Of a DNA stretch of 64,000 nt, positions 29,030-39,180 are shown one piece after another; positions within the stretch are counted from its first letter, which is position 1, and every line of letters starts with the position of its first letter. The position numbers were made by a program, and so were the translations under genes. The DNA is from Simiduia agarivorans SA1 = DSM 21679. Lineage in GTDB: Bacteria; Pseudomonadota; Gammaproteobacteria; Pseudomonadales; Cellvibrionaceae. The notes under the pieces are model-generated. The model had not been told where the DNA came from and searched no databases. It saw only the letters and a program-made list of their open reading frames with translations. The stretch covers positions 2,700,001 to 2,764,000 of the forward strand of contig NC_018868.3 in the NCBI RefSeq assembly GCF_000305785.2, read 5' to 3'.

Positions 29030-30139
29030 TCACAGAGTGCGTTCGTAGCCTGCGTCCGAACTCCGCACCATCCCCTGCAATTCAAGCTGCAGCAGCTGAC
29101 GTTGCAGTTCGCCCAAGGGCAGGCCGGATTGGGACAACAACTGTTCGAGACCGACCCGCTCCAGCCCGATCAACTGCAACAATTGCCGTGCGCTGCCATC
29201 GAGCCCGGCGGGGTCCTTCGGCGCCGGCCGCCGACTGGATGCGACACAGGGGCCGGCTAAGTGGGCAATTAGATGTGAAGGCTCACTTACCAGCTGCGCG
29301 CCGTCCCGGATCAGGCTGTTGCAGCCTTCGGCCAGCGGGTTCAGGGGCGAGCCGGGAATCGCATAGACATCCCTGCCCTGTTCTGCCGCCAGCCGCGCGG
29401 TAATGAGAGAACCGCTTTTTTGCGCCGCTTCCACCACCAGCGTGGCCTCTGCCAACCCCGAAATGATCCGGTTCCGGCGCGGGAAGTGTCCGGTTTGCGC
29501 CTGCACGCCCAGACAGAACTCCGATACCAACACCCCTTGCTCAGCGACTCTCTCAGCCAACGCGAGGTGCCGGCTCGGGTAAATGTTGTCGAGCCCGCCA
29601 GCCAGCACCGCGATGGTTTTGCCCCCCGCATCCAGGCAGGCGGCATGCGCCAGGCCATCGATGCCGAGCGCCAGACCGCTGGTAATGACCCAGCCGGCGC
29701 GGGCCAGATCGCCCGCGAACCATTGCGCCAGCCTGGCGCCGGACGCGCTGGGCTTGCGACTGCCCACGATCGCCAGCTGTTTGTGGTTGAGCACGCCGGG
29801 ATCACCCATGCCATGCAGTAACAAGGGGCCATTCGCTTCACGCAGCAGTGATGGGTATTCGGGATCGAGTCGGGTCAACAGGTGATTGCGCGGATGGTCG
29901 GCCAACCAGCGCGCCAACCGGTCGAGCCGGGTTTGCAGCCAGTTGCCCGGTCGCTGGTTGCGCCAGTCGCGCCATAACTGAAATCCGTTTTCGCCCAGCC
30001 ATTGGCGCAACAGGCTGTCCGGCCAATGCAGCATGGCGAGCGGCGGTTCGCCGGTTTCGGCCAATTGATACCACTTGCGGGGCCCGATGCCGGGCAGGTG
30101 ATGGAGCGCAATCAACAGCTCCCTGTCGGTGATAGGCAT
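29030..30139 (-). CDS. dprA: DNA-processing protein DprA (Smf)
   Basis: A 369-residue protein with an N-terminal helix-hairpin region (LHHLPGIGPRKWYQL), the Rossmann-like core with AIVGSRKPSASGARLA, SGLALGIDGLAHAACL, AVLAGGLDNIYP and FPRRNRIISGLA, and a C-terminal winged-helix (DML1-like) domain from about 310. It loads RecA onto incoming single-stranded DNA in natural transformation. Nothing is missing, so a competence role is possible. Confidence 0.95.
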   Translation of the reverse strand: MPITDRELLIALHHLPGIGPRKWYQLAETGEPPLAMLHWPDSLLRQWLGENGFQLWRDWRNQRPGNWLQTRLDRLARWLADHPRNHLLTRLDPEYPSLLREANGPLLLHGMGDPGVLNHKQLAIVGSRKPSASGARLAQWFAGDLARAGWVITSGLALGIDGLAHAACLDAGGKTIAVLAGGLDNIYPSRHLALAERVAEQGVLVSEFCLGVQAQTGHFPRRNRIISGLAEATLVVEAAQKSGSLITARLAAEQGRDVYAIPGSPLNPLAEGCNSLIRDGAQLVSEPSHLIAHLAGPCVASSRRPAPKDPAGLDGSARQLLQLIGLERVGLEQLLSQSGLPLGELQRQLLQLELQGMVRSSDAGYERTL

Positions 30140-30196
30140 GGTTCTTCCCTGAACGCTGGTTGTTCAGGCAAGAGTACATCAAGGCGCGGCAAAAAC

Positions 30197-30223
30197 AAAA
30201 AAGCCGGCGATTCGCCGGCTTTT
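30197..30223 (-). terminator. Intrinsic terminator after the lysM gene
   Basis: Stem GCCGGCG / CGCCGGC with a 3-base loop, flanked by six A on the plus strand and TTT on the other side. Read on the minus strand it ends in six T, fitting a terminator between the lysM gene and dprA. Confidence 0.8.
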
Positions 30224-30241
30224 ATAGGAGGTTCCCTGCAA

Positions 30242-31285
30242 TCAGGGATTCAGTACCTTGTCGTTGATTGCCAACGGACGGGTGGCATCCAACACAATGG
30301 CAAAACTCATTTTTTCAAACACGCGGAACACCATCAGCAGCCCCGCACGCTCGTCCGGCAGCTTCACTGGACGGCCGGTAACGCGGTCCTTCACCACCTT
30401 GCCATCTTTATGAATGGCCAGTACATCCCCCGCCTGCAGGCTGTCGCGACCACCTTTGTTGATCGCTACCACGTTCATCCGGCCCACCTGAGTCACACCA
30501 CCTTCAACGGTCATGATCACACCGTTGATGTCCTGCTCGGGTGCCTTCGGGTAAAAGGTGGATTCAACGGCGCGGTCGGCGTTGGGCAACAGGCGGTCTT
30601 CGATACGGATTTCCTGCGAGGTGCGGGTAATATCCATGGTGGCGATATCATCGTTGATGGCGGCCACTTTAACCGATCCGATATCCAACGCCTGATAGCC
30701 CAGGAATTCGCCGGTGACCGGGTCGCGGAAGCTCTTGCCTTTGCGGTAGATACCGTACACCGGTACGTTGGAATCGATCTGGCCACGGGCATAGAGGAAA
30801 TCGCCGGCGCCGGTCACCAGGCGACCGTCTTCGCCAGCCAACACATAGGGTGCGTTGTTGTACTCATTGGGCATGACGATGCGGCTGCCGGTCAGGAAGC
30901 TGTTGATCACATCCAATGGAATCGCGGGAATTGCCGCGGCAACCGGCTCATAGCGGATTTTCGGCGACAGCTTTTCGGTACCCGGCGCCAGCTTCACGGT
31001 TTGCTGGCCACGCTCTACGTTCAGGCGGGGCTTGCCGTCCATGTATACCAGGGACACGATGTCGCCCGGGTAAATCAGGTGCGGGTTGTCGATCTGGGGG
31101 TTAACCTGCCAGATTTCCGGCCACATCCAGGGATTTTCTAAGAATTTACCGGAGATATCCCAGAGGGTATCGCCCTCGGTGACGCGGTAGCTATCCGGGC
31201 GATCGGAGCGGACCTGGACATCTTCTGCCCAGACACCGGCCGAAATCAGCAGGGAAGCCGCTAAACCCAACACGAGCTTTTTCAT
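30242..31285 (-). CDS. LysM-domain secreted protein
   Basis: A 347-residue protein. The ATG at 31285 gives a signal peptide (MKKLVLGLAASLLISAGVWA). A LysM domain follows at about 30-80 (YRVTEGDTLWDISGKFL ... NPHLIYPGDIVSLVY). The remaining 260 residues are beta-rich, with no catalytic motif I can see. LysM binds peptidoglycan. Such genes are conserved between dprA and def in gammaproteobacteria and are transcribed away from def. A role in cell-wall or envelope maintenance is inferred. Confidence 0.88.
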   Translation of the reverse strand: MKKLVLGLAASLLISAGVWAEDVQVRSDRPDSYRVTEGDTLWDISGKFLENPWMWPEIWQVNPQIDNPHLIYPGDIVSLVYMDGKPRLNVERGQQTVKLAPGTEKLSPKIRYEPVAAAIPAIPLDVINSFLTGSRIVMPNEYNNAPYVLAGEDGRLVTGAGDFLYARGQIDSNVPVYGIYRKGKSFRDPVTGEFLGYQALDIGSVKVAAINDDIATMDITRTSQEIRIEDRLLPNADRAVESTFYPKAPEQDINGVIMTVEGGVTQVGRMNVVAINKGGRDSLQAGDVLAIHKDGKVVKDRVTGRPVKLPDERAGLLMVFRVFEKMSFAIVLDATRPLAINDKVLNP

Positions 31286-31477
31286 AGAAACCAATCCTGT
31301 TTCCTGCCCTGAGCACCAATGCAGGCCTCCGGGACTATTTAGGGGTTATAATAGCGCACCGTTCACCGATGGCTGCGTGCGTCTGCACTAAAAGCCTTGG
31401 GAGCAATGCCAGCCCTTGTCATACTTCGGCAACGGTTTGCGAACTGCGTCCCGGCTATCAGGCGCCCGCCAGGCGGT

Positions 31478-31483
31478 TATAAT
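31478..31483 (+). promoter_or_regulatory. Candidate -10 box for def-fmt-rsmB-trkAH
   Basis: A TATAAT lies 75 bases before the def start in the 272-base divergent spacer. No good -35 hexamer is found at normal spacing. A second TATAAT at 31347-31352 is in the same orientation, so two start sites are possible. Confidence 0.35.
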
Positions 31484-31557
31484 ACGGGTAATTGCTGTCT
31501 GATCATAATGTTAGCAGCCAAAGTTGCCTTTTTACTAGAAGTTTGTCACACCCTTAT

Positions 31558-32061
31558 ATGAAACGAGAAATATTGGAATTTCCCGATCCGCGCTTGCGCA
31601 CCAAGGCCAAACCCGTGGCTGAAGTAACCGACGCCGTGCGTGAACTGATCGATGACATGTTCGAAACCATGTACGACTGCCCCGGCATCGGCCTGGCTGC
31701 GACCCAGATCAACGTACACGAACAGATCATCGTGATCGACATCAGCGAAGAACAGAACCAGCCGATGGTGTTCATTAACCCGGAGATCGAGGTACTGGAT
31801 CAGGAAACCGGCACCTACGATGAGGGTTGCCTGAGTGTGCCCGGTTTCTCGGAGACGGTCGAACGCCCCATCCATATCCGTGTGCGCGCACTAGACCGCG
31901 ACGGCAAGGCGTTCGAAATACAGCCCGATGGCCTGCTCGCCACCTGTATCCAGCACGAGATAGACCACCTGAATGGCAAGTTGTTTGTGGACCACATCTC
32001 CACACTCAAACGCGACCGCATCCGCAAGAAACTCGAAAAGCAACACCGGCAGCGCGCCTGA
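31558..32061 (+). CDS. def: Peptide deformylase
   Basis: A 167-residue enzyme. The ATG at 31558 gives the normal N terminus [14 protein letters not shown]; the frame is open further upstream but without support. All three deformylase motifs are intact: [13 protein letters not shown] (metal Cys) and QHEIDHLNG (two metal His and catalytic Glu). It removes formyl from nascent N-terminal Met. Followed 11 bases later by fmt, its functional counterpart. Confidence 0.97.
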   Translation: MKREILEFPDPRLRTKAKPVAEVTDAVRELIDDMFETMYDCPGIGLAATQINVHEQIIVIDISEEQNQPMVFINPEIEVLDQETGTYDEGCLSVPGFSETVERPIHIRVRALDRDGKAFEIQPDGLLATCIQHEIDHLNGKLFVDHISTLKRDRIRKKLEKQHRQRA

Positions 32062-32072
32062 GGAAACTCCCT

Positions 32073-33029
32073 ATGAGCGCTCTGCGCCTGGTTTTTGCGG
32101 GTACGCCCGAATTTGCGGCCCACCACCTGCAAGCCCTGCTCGACAGCCATCACCAGGTTGTGGCGGTGTTCACCCAACCCGACCGGCCGGCCGGCCGGGG
32201 CAAGCAGTTGCAGGCCAGCCCGGTTAAACAGTTGGCCGAACAGCACGGACTGCCCGTGCACCAGCCAGAGAAACTGAAAGCCGCCGACGATCAGGCGCTG
32301 TTGGCCCAGTACCAGGCCGATGTGCTAGTGGTAGTGGCCTATGGCCTGCTACTGCCCAAAGCCGTGCTCGATCTGCCGCGGCTGGGGTGTATCAACGTGC
32401 ATGCGTCTTTATTACCGCGCTGGCGCGGTGCGGCGCCGATCCAGCGCGCCATCGAAGCCGGTGACAGTGAAACCGGCGTCACCATCATGCAAATGGATGT
32501 GGGCCTGGATACCGGCGACATGCTGCACAAAACCCACTTACCCATAACCGCCGATGAAACCGGTGGCAGCCTGCACGACAAACTCTGGCAAGCCGGTTGC
32601 CCGGCCTTAGTCGCCACCCTCGACCAGATGTCCGAGGGAAAGCAGACGCCCGAGTCTCAGGACGATAATCTGGCGACCTACGCCCATAAACTCAGCAAGC
32701 AAGAAGCCCAACTCGATTGGACCCGCAGCGCGCAGGCCCTGGCCCTTCAGGTGCGCGCCTTCAATCCGTTTCCCGTGTGCTTCTCCGAACTCAATGGCGA
32801 ACGCCTGCGGGTCTGGCAGGCGCAGGCAATTGCTATGAAGCACCAGGCCGTGCCCGGTACGTTACTGAATCATCCTGAGCATCCATTACTGGTGGCCTGC
32901 GCGGACGGCGCACTGGCCTTGACCCTGGTGCAGCTGGCCGGCAAAAAAGCCATGAGCGCCAATGACCTGATGCTGGGCTACCGGCAAAAGTTCCAGGCCG
33001 GGATGCAATTCGGGACGGTGAGTGAATAG
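32073..33029 (+). CDS. fmt: Methionyl-tRNA formyltransferase
   Basis: A 318-residue protein starting at the ATG at 32073 after AGGAAA. The catalytic region shows [20 protein letters not shown] and [13 protein letters not shown] with the Asn-His-Asp set; the C-terminal OB-like domain follows from about 205. It formylates initiator Met-tRNA. It overlaps rsmB by 8 bases. Confidence 0.97.
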   Translation: MSALRLVFAGTPEFAAHHLQALLDSHHQVVAVFTQPDRPAGRGKQLQASPVKQLAEQHGLPVHQPEKLKAADDQALLAQYQADVLVVVAYGLLLPKAVLDLPRLGCINVHASLLPRWRGAAPIQRAIEAGDSETGVTIMQMDVGLDTGDMLHKTHLPITADETGGSLHDKLWQAGCPALVATLDQMSEGKQTPESQDDNLATYAHKLSKQEAQLDWTRSAQALALQVRAFNPFPVCFSELNGERLRVWQAQAIAMKHQAVPGTLLNHPEHPLLVACADGALALTLVQLAGKKAMSANDLMLGYRQKFQAGMQFGTVSE

Positions 33030-34311
33030 TCGCGCACTGGCCGCCCGGGCCATCGCTGCGGTACTGGCGAAAGGTGAATCACTGTCCGCCAGTTTACCCC
33101 GGATTCTGGAACACACCCCCGAGCGCGATCAGGGGCTGGTGCAAGCCTTGTGTTATGGCACCCTGCGCTGGTTTCACCGCTACAACCCCCTGCTCAATCA
33201 GCTCTTGAGTGAGCCTTTAAAACCCAAAGACGCCGATGTCCAGGCCTTGCTGTTGCTCGGGTTTTACCAGCTGGATCAATTGCGCGTGCCGGATCACGCC
33301 GCCATCGATGCCACCGTGGATGCCTGCCGGCAACTGAAAAAGAACTGGGCCATCAAACTGGTCAATGGCGTATTGCGGCGCTATCAACGCGAGCAGGACA
33401 CGCTGTTAAGCGCATTGGATGCACAGCCCAGCGCCCGCCATGCACACCCCAAATGGCTGATCAACGCTATCAGCCAGGCCTGGCCCGAGCAGGCCGAAGC
33501 AATTCTTGACGCCAACAACCAGCAACCGCCCATGACCCTGCGATTAGCATCGGGCGACCGGGCCGACTACATCGACACCCTGGCCCGGCAGAATGTTCAG
33601 GCTGTACCCGGTGCGGTGGCCGAGACCGCCGTGGAGCTTTTGCAGGCAGTCGATGTGCAACTGCTGCCCGGTTTCGCCAGCGGTCAGGTCAGTGTGCAGG
33701 ACCAGGCCACCCAGCTGGCCGCCAGCCTGTTGCCGGTCAAACCCGGTGACCGAGTACTGGATTGCTGTGCCGCACCCGGTGGAAAAACCCTGCACCTGGC
33801 GCAATTACCTGCCAAACCGCAGGTGACGGCGATTGATATCGAACGCAAGCGGCTGCAACGGGTGCATGAAAATCTGAACCGCGCGGGGGTCAAAGCCAAG
33901 GTCCTCTGTGCCGATGCCGCCCGGCCGGATCAATGGTGGGACGGTAAACCGTTTAACCAGATACTGCTCGACGCGCCCTGTTCAGCTACCGGCGTCATCC
34001 GTCGTCATCCGGATATCAAACTACTGCGCAAGCCCGAGGATATTGCCCGCCTGGCCGCACTGCAGGCACAGATTATCGATGCGGTCTGGCCGCTACTGGC
34101 GCCCGGAGGCTACCTGCTGTACGCCACCTGTTCTATCATGCCGGCGGAAAACACCGATTTGACCCAGGCGTTTCTGGCGCGCACGCCCGACGCGCGTGAA
34201 GTGCCGATCAACGCCGGTTGGGGACTGGCACAGGCCACTGGTCGGCAATTGCTGCCCGGGCCCGAAAACACCGATGGTTTCTACTATTGTCTGCTCACCA
34301 AGCGGGCCTGA
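33022..34311 (+). CDS. rsmB: 16S rRNA m5C967 methyltransferase RsmB
   Basis: A 429-residue protein starting at GTG inside the fmt end. A NusB-like RNA-binding domain (about 1-140) precedes the SAM-dependent methyltransferase. The SAM loop is [14 protein letters not shown]; the two catalytic cysteines lie in [15 protein letters not shown] and [12 protein letters not shown]. The order def-fmt-rsmB-trkA is conserved across gammaproteobacteria. Confidence 0.96.
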   Translation: MNSRALAARAIAAVLAKGESLSASLPRILEHTPERDQGLVQALCYGTLRWFHRYNPLLNQLLSEPLKPKDADVQALLLLGFYQLDQLRVPDHAAIDATVDACRQLKKNWAIKLVNGVLRRYQREQDTLLSALDAQPSARHAHPKWLINAISQAWPEQAEAILDANNQQPPMTLRLASGDRADYIDTLARQNVQAVPGAVAETAVELLQAVDVQLLPGFASGQVSVQDQATQLAASLLPVKPGDRVLDCCAAPGGKTLHLAQLPAKPQVTAIDIERKRLQRVHENLNRAGVKAKVLCADAARPDQWWDGKPFNQILLDAPCSATGVIRRHPDIKLLRKPEDIARLAALQAQIIDAVWPLLAPGGYLLYATCSIMPAENTDLTQAFLARTPDAREVPINAGWGLAQATGRQLLPGPENTDGFYYCLLTKRA

Positions 34312-34325
34312 AGGAAGTGTAGGCT

Positions 34326-35711
34326 GTGAAAATTATTATTCTGGGTGCGGGGCAGGTGGGCGGCACACTCGCCATCAACCTCGCCAGTGAGTCCATCGAT
34401 ATCACCATTGTCGATACCAATGCAGCCCTGCTCGAGGATCTGCGCGATCGCATCGATATCGGTGTGGTCACCGGCTGTGCCTCACACCCGGACGTATTGA
34501 TCAACGCCGGTATTGAAGACGCCGACATGCTGGTGGCGGTAACGAGCGATGACGAGATCAACATGATCGCCTGCCAGATCGCCCACAGTCTGTTTCACAC
34601 GCCCACAAAAATCGCGCGGGTGCGCTCTCAGAGTTATCTGGCGCACGGCAATCTGTTTTGTAATGAAGTCATTCCCATCGACGTGCTGATCAGCCCCGAG
34701 CGGTTGGTGTCGGATTACATCTATCGATTGATTGAGCATCCCGGCGCATTACAGGTACTCGATTTTGCCGAAGGCCGGGTGCAATTGGTGGCGGTGCGCG
34801 CCTATTACGGCGGCCCGTTGGTGGGCCAGGAGTTGCGTTACCTGCGCCAGCATATGCCCAATATCGATACCCGTGTGGCGGCTATTTATCGGCGCGGTAA
34901 AGCCATCATGCCGGAAGGATCCACCGTAATCGAAGCGGACGATGAAGTATTTTTCATTGCCGCCAAAAACGATATCCGCGCAGTCATGAGTGAGTTGCGC
35001 CGGCTCGAAAGTTCTTATAAGCGCATGATCATTGCCGGCGGTGGCAACATTGGCGCGCGTCTGGCGGCGCAATTGGAAAAACACTATTCCGTCAAGATCA
35101 TCGAATATTCAGAACAGCGTTGTCAGCAGTTGTCGGAAGAACTGGACGACACCATCGTGTTGTTCGGCAGTGCATCCGATCAGGATCTGTTGCTGGAAGA
35201 GAATATTGAAGATACCGATGTGTTTCTCGCGCTCACCAACGATGACGAAGCCAACATCATGTCGTCCATGCTGGCCAAACGGCTGGGCGCGCGCAAAGTG
35301 ATGTGTCTGATCAACAATCCGGCCTACGTCGACCTTGTCCAGGGCGGCGAAATCGATATCGCCATCAGCCCACAAACCACCACCATTGGCAGCTTGCTGA
35401 CCCACGTGCGCCGGGGTGACATGGTGAACGTGCACTCGCTGCGCCGGGGTGCCGCCGAAGCCATTGAAGTGATTGCGCACGGTGATGAAAAAACCTCGCG
35501 CGTAGTGGGCCGTGCCATCGAAGATGTGGACCTGCCGGAGGGCGCCAGCATCGGCGCCATCGTGCGCGAACACGACACCGGCAGTGAGGTCATTATTGCC
35601 CACGACGACGTGGTCATTAAATCCGGTGACCACGTCATCGTGTTTCTGGTCAATAAAAAATACACCCAGGACGTGGAGCGTTTGTTTCAGGTCGGCTTCT
35701 CCTTTTTCTGA
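34326..35711 (+). CDS. trkA: Trk potassium uptake regulatory subunit TrkA
   Basis: A 461-residue peripheral membrane protein with two repeats of a Rossmann NAD-binding domain ([14 protein letters not shown] near residue 7 and [14 protein letters not shown] near 238), each followed by a TrkA_C domain. It gates the TrkH channel in response to NAD(H) and ATP. It starts at GTG and lies 17 bases before trkH. Confidence 0.96.
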   Translation: MKIIILGAGQVGGTLAINLASESIDITIVDTNAALLEDLRDRIDIGVVTGCASHPDVLINAGIEDADMLVAVTSDDEINMIACQIAHSLFHTPTKIARVRSQSYLAHGNLFCNEVIPIDVLISPERLVSDYIYRLIEHPGALQVLDFAEGRVQLVAVRAYYGGPLVGQELRYLRQHMPNIDTRVAAIYRRGKAIMPEGSTVIEADDEVFFIAAKNDIRAVMSELRRLESSYKRMIIAGGGNIGARLAAQLEKHYSVKIIEYSEQRCQQLSEELDDTIVLFGSASDQDLLLEENIEDTDVFLALTNDDEANIMSSMLAKRLGARKVMCLINNPAYVDLVQGGEIDIAISPQTTTIGSLLTHVRRGDMVNVHSLRRGAAEAIEVIAHGDEKTSRVVGRAIEDVDLPEGASIGAIVREHDTGSEVIIAHDDVVIKSGDHVIVFLVNKKYTQDVERLFQVGFSFF

Positions 35712-35728
35712 CGGTCGGGCATTTCCCT

Positions 35729-37177
35729 ATGCACTTTTCAGTGATTTTCCGTGTCCTGGGTGTGCTGCTGATGATCTTCAGCCTGACACTGCTACCGCCC
35801 ATTGGCATTTCACTCTGGTACGCCGACAGCCACCACTACGCATTCCTCGCCGCCTTCGGTATCACCTTTGCCACAGGCCTTGGCATGTGGCTGCCGGTTT
35901 ATCGCGCCAAACACGACCTGCAAACCCGCGACGGGTTTCTGATTACCGCGCTGTTCTGGGTGGTGCTGGGCTTGTTCGGTTCTCTGCCGTTTGTAATCAG
36001 CGCCGAGCTGGACGCCAGTTTTACCGACGCCATGTTTGAATCCATGTCCGGACTCACCACTACCGGTGCAACGGTGTTTACCGGCCTGGATTTTTTACCC
36101 AAATCCATTTTGTATTACCGCCAGCAATTGCAATGGCTTGGCGGTATCGGAATTATCGTGATTGCCGTGGCGGTATTGCCCATGCTGGGAATCGGCGGCA
36201 TGCAGTTGTATCGCGCCGAGACGCCTGGACCTGTCAAAGACAACAAGCTGACACCGCGCATTACCGAAACCGCCAAAGCACTGTTTATCATGTACCTTGG
36301 CATCACCTTCATTTGCGCGCTGGCCTATTATCTGGCGGGCATGTCCGAGTTTGATGCCATCGGGCACGCGTTCTCCACCGTCGCCATCGGCGGGTTCTCT
36401 ACCCATGACGCCAGCATTGGTTATTTCAACAGCCCGTTGATTATGGGGATCTGCACTTTCTTTATGTTTTTCTCCGGGGTGAATTTTGCGCTGCATTATT
36501 TTGGCTGGCGCGAGCACAGCGTCAGCCATTATTTCAAAGATCCCGAATTCCGTTTTTACGGCAGCTGGGTACTGGTGGGAATGGCCATCACCATTTTGTA
36601 TCTCTACTACACCGGTACTTATGGCTTTTTTGACAGTGTCATGCACGGCAGTTTTGAGTTTGTCTCGGTGCTGACTACTACGGGCTTCGGTACCGCCGAC
36701 TTCAGTGCCTGGCCCACGTTTTTACCTTTTATGCTGATTTTATTTGCGTTCATGGGCGGCTGTGGCGGCTCGACCGCGGGCGGTATGAAAGTGATGCGGG
36801 TCATGCTGATTTGCAAACAGGGTTACCGCGAGATCAAACGCCTGATTCATCCCAGCGCTATCTTCCCCATTAAAGTCGGAAAAAAATCGGTACCCGATCG
36901 GGTGGTAGAAGCGGTATGGGGATTTTTCGCTGTGTTCATCATCAGTTTCATGGTGATGTTTTTATTGCTACTGGCCAGCGGGCTGGATTTCACCACCTCG
37001 TTTTCGGCAGTGGCCGCTTGTATCACCAACCTGGGCCCAGGCATGGGCGACGTAGCCGCGCACTACGGCAATATCAACGATTTCTCGAAGTGGATCCTGT
37101 GCTTTGCCATGCTGTTGGGACGACTGGAAGTGTTTACCTTGCTGGTATTGTTCAGCCCCATGTTCTGGCGCCGTTAA
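35729..37177 (+). CDS. trkH: Trk potassium uptake channel TrkH
   Basis: A 482-residue integral membrane protein of the KtrB/TrkH family, with four pore-repeat units. The filter-like segments appear as SGLTTTGATVF, FSTVAIGGFSTHD, LTTTGFGTADF and AACITNLGPGMG. It takes up K+ driven by the proton gradient together with TrkA. The stop abuts the stop of the convergent acyltransferase gene with no spacer. Confidence 0.96.
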   Translation: MHFSVIFRVLGVLLMIFSLTLLPPIGISLWYADSHHYAFLAAFGITFATGLGMWLPVYRAKHDLQTRDGFLITALFWVVLGLFGSLPFVISAELDASFTDAMFESMSGLTTTGATVFTGLDFLPKSILYYRQQLQWLGGIGIIVIAVAVLPMLGIGGMQLYRAETPGPVKDNKLTPRITETAKALFIMYLGITFICALAYYLAGMSEFDAIGHAFSTVAIGGFSTHDASIGYFNSPLIMGICTFFMFFSGVNFALHYFGWREHSVSHYFKDPEFRFYGSWVLVGMAITILYLYYTGTYGFFDSVMHGSFEFVSVLTTTGFGTADFSAWPTFLPFMLILFAFMGGCGGSTAGGMKVMRVMLICKQGYREIKRLIHPSAIFPIKVGKKSVPDRVVEAVWGFFAVFIISFMVMFLLLLASGLDFTTSFSAVAACITNLGPGMGDVAAHYGNINDFSKWILCFAMLLGRLEVFTLLVLFSPMFWRR

Positions 37178-38089
37178 TCAGCGCCGTTTGAACTGATAAC
37201 GCCGCGGCTCGTCCGGATGCTGGCGCCGGCGGAAGCGTTTGTATTCCCACTGGTATTGCGCGGGCGCCATTGCCACCACGGATTCCACACTGTGGTTCAA
37301 CGCCGCGAGCGACTCTGCTTCCTGGTCGCTGTAGATTGCAGCATCCGGCTCAGAAAACGTTAACCTGAGTTTGTCGCCATCGCGCAGGCAGGCGCCCATC
37401 AGCACCTGGCAGCCGGTACGCTGTATCAGATTGTGAACCAGCGTCATGGTGTAAGCCGGAATATCATAAAATGGCGCGAAAGCACCGCCCTGATCCGGAA
37501 CCTGATCGGGCAATATGCCTGTGAAACCGCCGGCTTTAAGAGATTTAAACAGCCCCATGACACCGCGCTTGTCGGTGGGCAACAGGGTCGAACCATGTCG
37601 CTGCCGGCAATCCAACACCAACTCATTGACCGACTGGGCTAACACCGGCTGGTACAGAATAGTTATGGGTGCCAGTGACTGGAGATAAATACCCAGCAGC
37701 TCCCAATTGCCAATATGGGGCGCGAGAATCACCAAGCCCCGATCATCAGCCAACGCTTGTTTCAGCACAGGTTCGCCCTGTATCTCGTGTTGCAGCAGCG
37801 TCTGTAGCCGGGGCCAGTCCCAGGTCCAGACCTTGGCCAGTTCAAACGCCATGTAGGCGGTATGTTGCAGACTGTCGCGGGTCAGTTTATGACGCTCATC
37901 GGCGGACAAGGCCGGCATGCACAGCGCCAGATTCTCATCCGTCACACGGGCGGAACGGCTGCCGGACAACTGCATCCAACGGGCACTGACGCCTGCCACC
38001 CACCAACCCAAGGATCGGGGCAGAAACGACAGGCACTTCAGGCCGAAACGCAGGCTTTTGCCTTTATAGGTCAGCTGTGATTGTGACAT
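37178..38089 (-). CDS. LpxL/HtrB-family acyltransferase
   Basis: A 303-residue membrane-associated acyltransferase with an N-terminal hydrophobic anchor and the catalytic HX4E motif APHIGNWEL (about 125). GILPDQVPDQGGAFAPFYDIPA is the second conserved block. The family adds secondary acyl chains to lipid A, using acyl-ACP. Which chain or position cannot be told. It diverges from glyQ. Confidence 0.88.
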   Translation of the reverse strand: MSQSQLTYKGKSLRFGLKCLSFLPRSLGWWVAGVSARWMQLSGSRSARVTDENLALCMPALSADERHKLTRDSLQHTAYMAFELAKVWTWDWPRLQTLLQHEIQGEPVLKQALADDRGLVILAPHIGNWELLGIYLQSLAPITILYQPVLAQSVNELVLDCRQRHGSTLLPTDKRGVMGLFKSLKAGGFTGILPDQVPDQGGAFAPFYDIPAYTMTLVHNLIQRTGCQVLMGACLRDGDKLRLTFSEPDAAIYSDQEAESLAALNHSVESVVAMAPAQYQWEYKRFRRRQHPDEPRRYQFKRR

Positions 38090-38156
38090 GGAGCCGGTGT
38101 GCTAGCAGAAAGGCCCGCAGATTACCGCAAAACCTGCGCCCACGCACCTTTTGCCC

Positions 38157-38185
38157 TTACACCTGACAAGCCCTGCCGCTATAAT
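38157..38185 (+). promoter_or_regulatory. Sigma-70-type promoter for glyQS
   Basis: TTACAC (38157-38162), 17-base spacer, TATAAT (38180-38185); about 40 bases upstream of the glyQ start. The consensus -10 is perfect and the -35 has four of six matches. Confidence 0.55.
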
Positions 38186-38226
38186 TCCGGCCTTCGAATT
38201 GATCACACCCATTGCCTGGAGGCAAA

Positions 38227-39180
38227 GTGTCTAATCTCACCGCTCCCGATGTGAGCACGTTTCAAGGGCTCATTCTGGCCCTGCAACAATACTGGGCCGA
38301 GCATGGCTGCGTCATCCTTCAACCACTGGATATGGAAGTAGGCGCAGGTACCTTTCACCCGGCCACTTTTTTGCGCGCCGTCGGACCTGAAACCTGGAAC
38401 AGTGCCTACGTACAGCCTTGCCGTCGCCCCACCGACGGCCGCTACGGAGAGAACCCCAATCGCCTGCAGCACTATTACCAATTCCAGGTGGTAATGAAGC
38501 CTTCACCCGATAATATCCAGGAGCTCTATCTGGGTTCCTTGCAGCAGCTGGGTATCGACACCCAGGTACACGATATCCGGTTTGTGGAAGACAACTGGGA
38601 GTCGCCCACTTTGGGTGCCTGGGGACTGGGATGGGAAGTGTGGCTCAACGGCATGGAAGTCACCCAGTTCACCTATTTCCAGCAAGTGGGTGGTCTCGAG
38701 TGCTACCCGGTTACCGGCGAAATCACCTACGGCCTCGAACGCATTGCCATGTACCTGCAGGGCGTCGATTCCATTTTTGATCTGGTGTGGACCATTGGCC
38801 CGAACGGAGAAAAAGTGACCTACGGCGATGTATTCCATCAGAACGAGGTGGAGATGTCGCACTATAACTTTGAGCAGGCAGACGTGCCTTTCCTGTTCAA
38901 CAGCTTCGATGTGTATGAACGCGAAAGCCAGCGCCTGATTGAACGCGGCCTGCCCCTGCCCGCCTATGAAATGGTGATGAAAGCGTCGCACGCATTCAAC
39001 CTGCTGGACGCTCGCCACGCCATTTCGGTCACCGAGCGCCAACGTTTTATCCTGCGCGTGCGCACCCTGGCCCGCGCCGTGGCGCAGGCCTATTTCGATG
39101 CCCGGTTGAAACTGGGTTTCCCTCTCGCCGATGAGCGACTGAAGCAAGAAGTATTGGCACAGCAGGGAGAGGCAAAATGA
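38227..39180 (+). CDS. glyQ: Glycine-tRNA ligase alpha subunit
   Basis: A 317-residue class II synthetase catalytic subunit. I start at the GTG at 38227, four bases after GGAGG, rather than at the TTG at 38212. Motifs include [34 protein letters not shown] and [19 protein letters not shown]. It forms an alpha2beta2 enzyme with GlyS, whose ATG overlaps this stop (ATGA). Confidence 0.97.
   Translation: MSNLTAPDVSTFQGLILALQQYWAEHGCVILQPLDMEVGAGTFHPATFLRAVGPETWNSAYVQPCRRPTDGRYGENPNRLQHYYQFQVVMKPSPDNIQELYLGSLQQLGIDTQVHDIRFVEDNWESPTLGAWGLGWEVWLNGMEVTQFTYFQQVGGLECYPVTGEITYGLERIAMYLQGVDSIFDLVWTIGPNGEKVTYGDVFHQNEVEMSHYNFEQADVPFLFNSFDVYERESQRLIERGLPLPAYEMVMKASHAFNLLDARHAISVTERQRFILRVRTLARAVAQAYFDARLKLGFPLADERLKQEVLAQQGEAK

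Noticed and set aside
31827..32072. N-terminal extension of fmt
   Set aside because: It is def read in another frame; the ATG at 32073 gives the normal N terminus.
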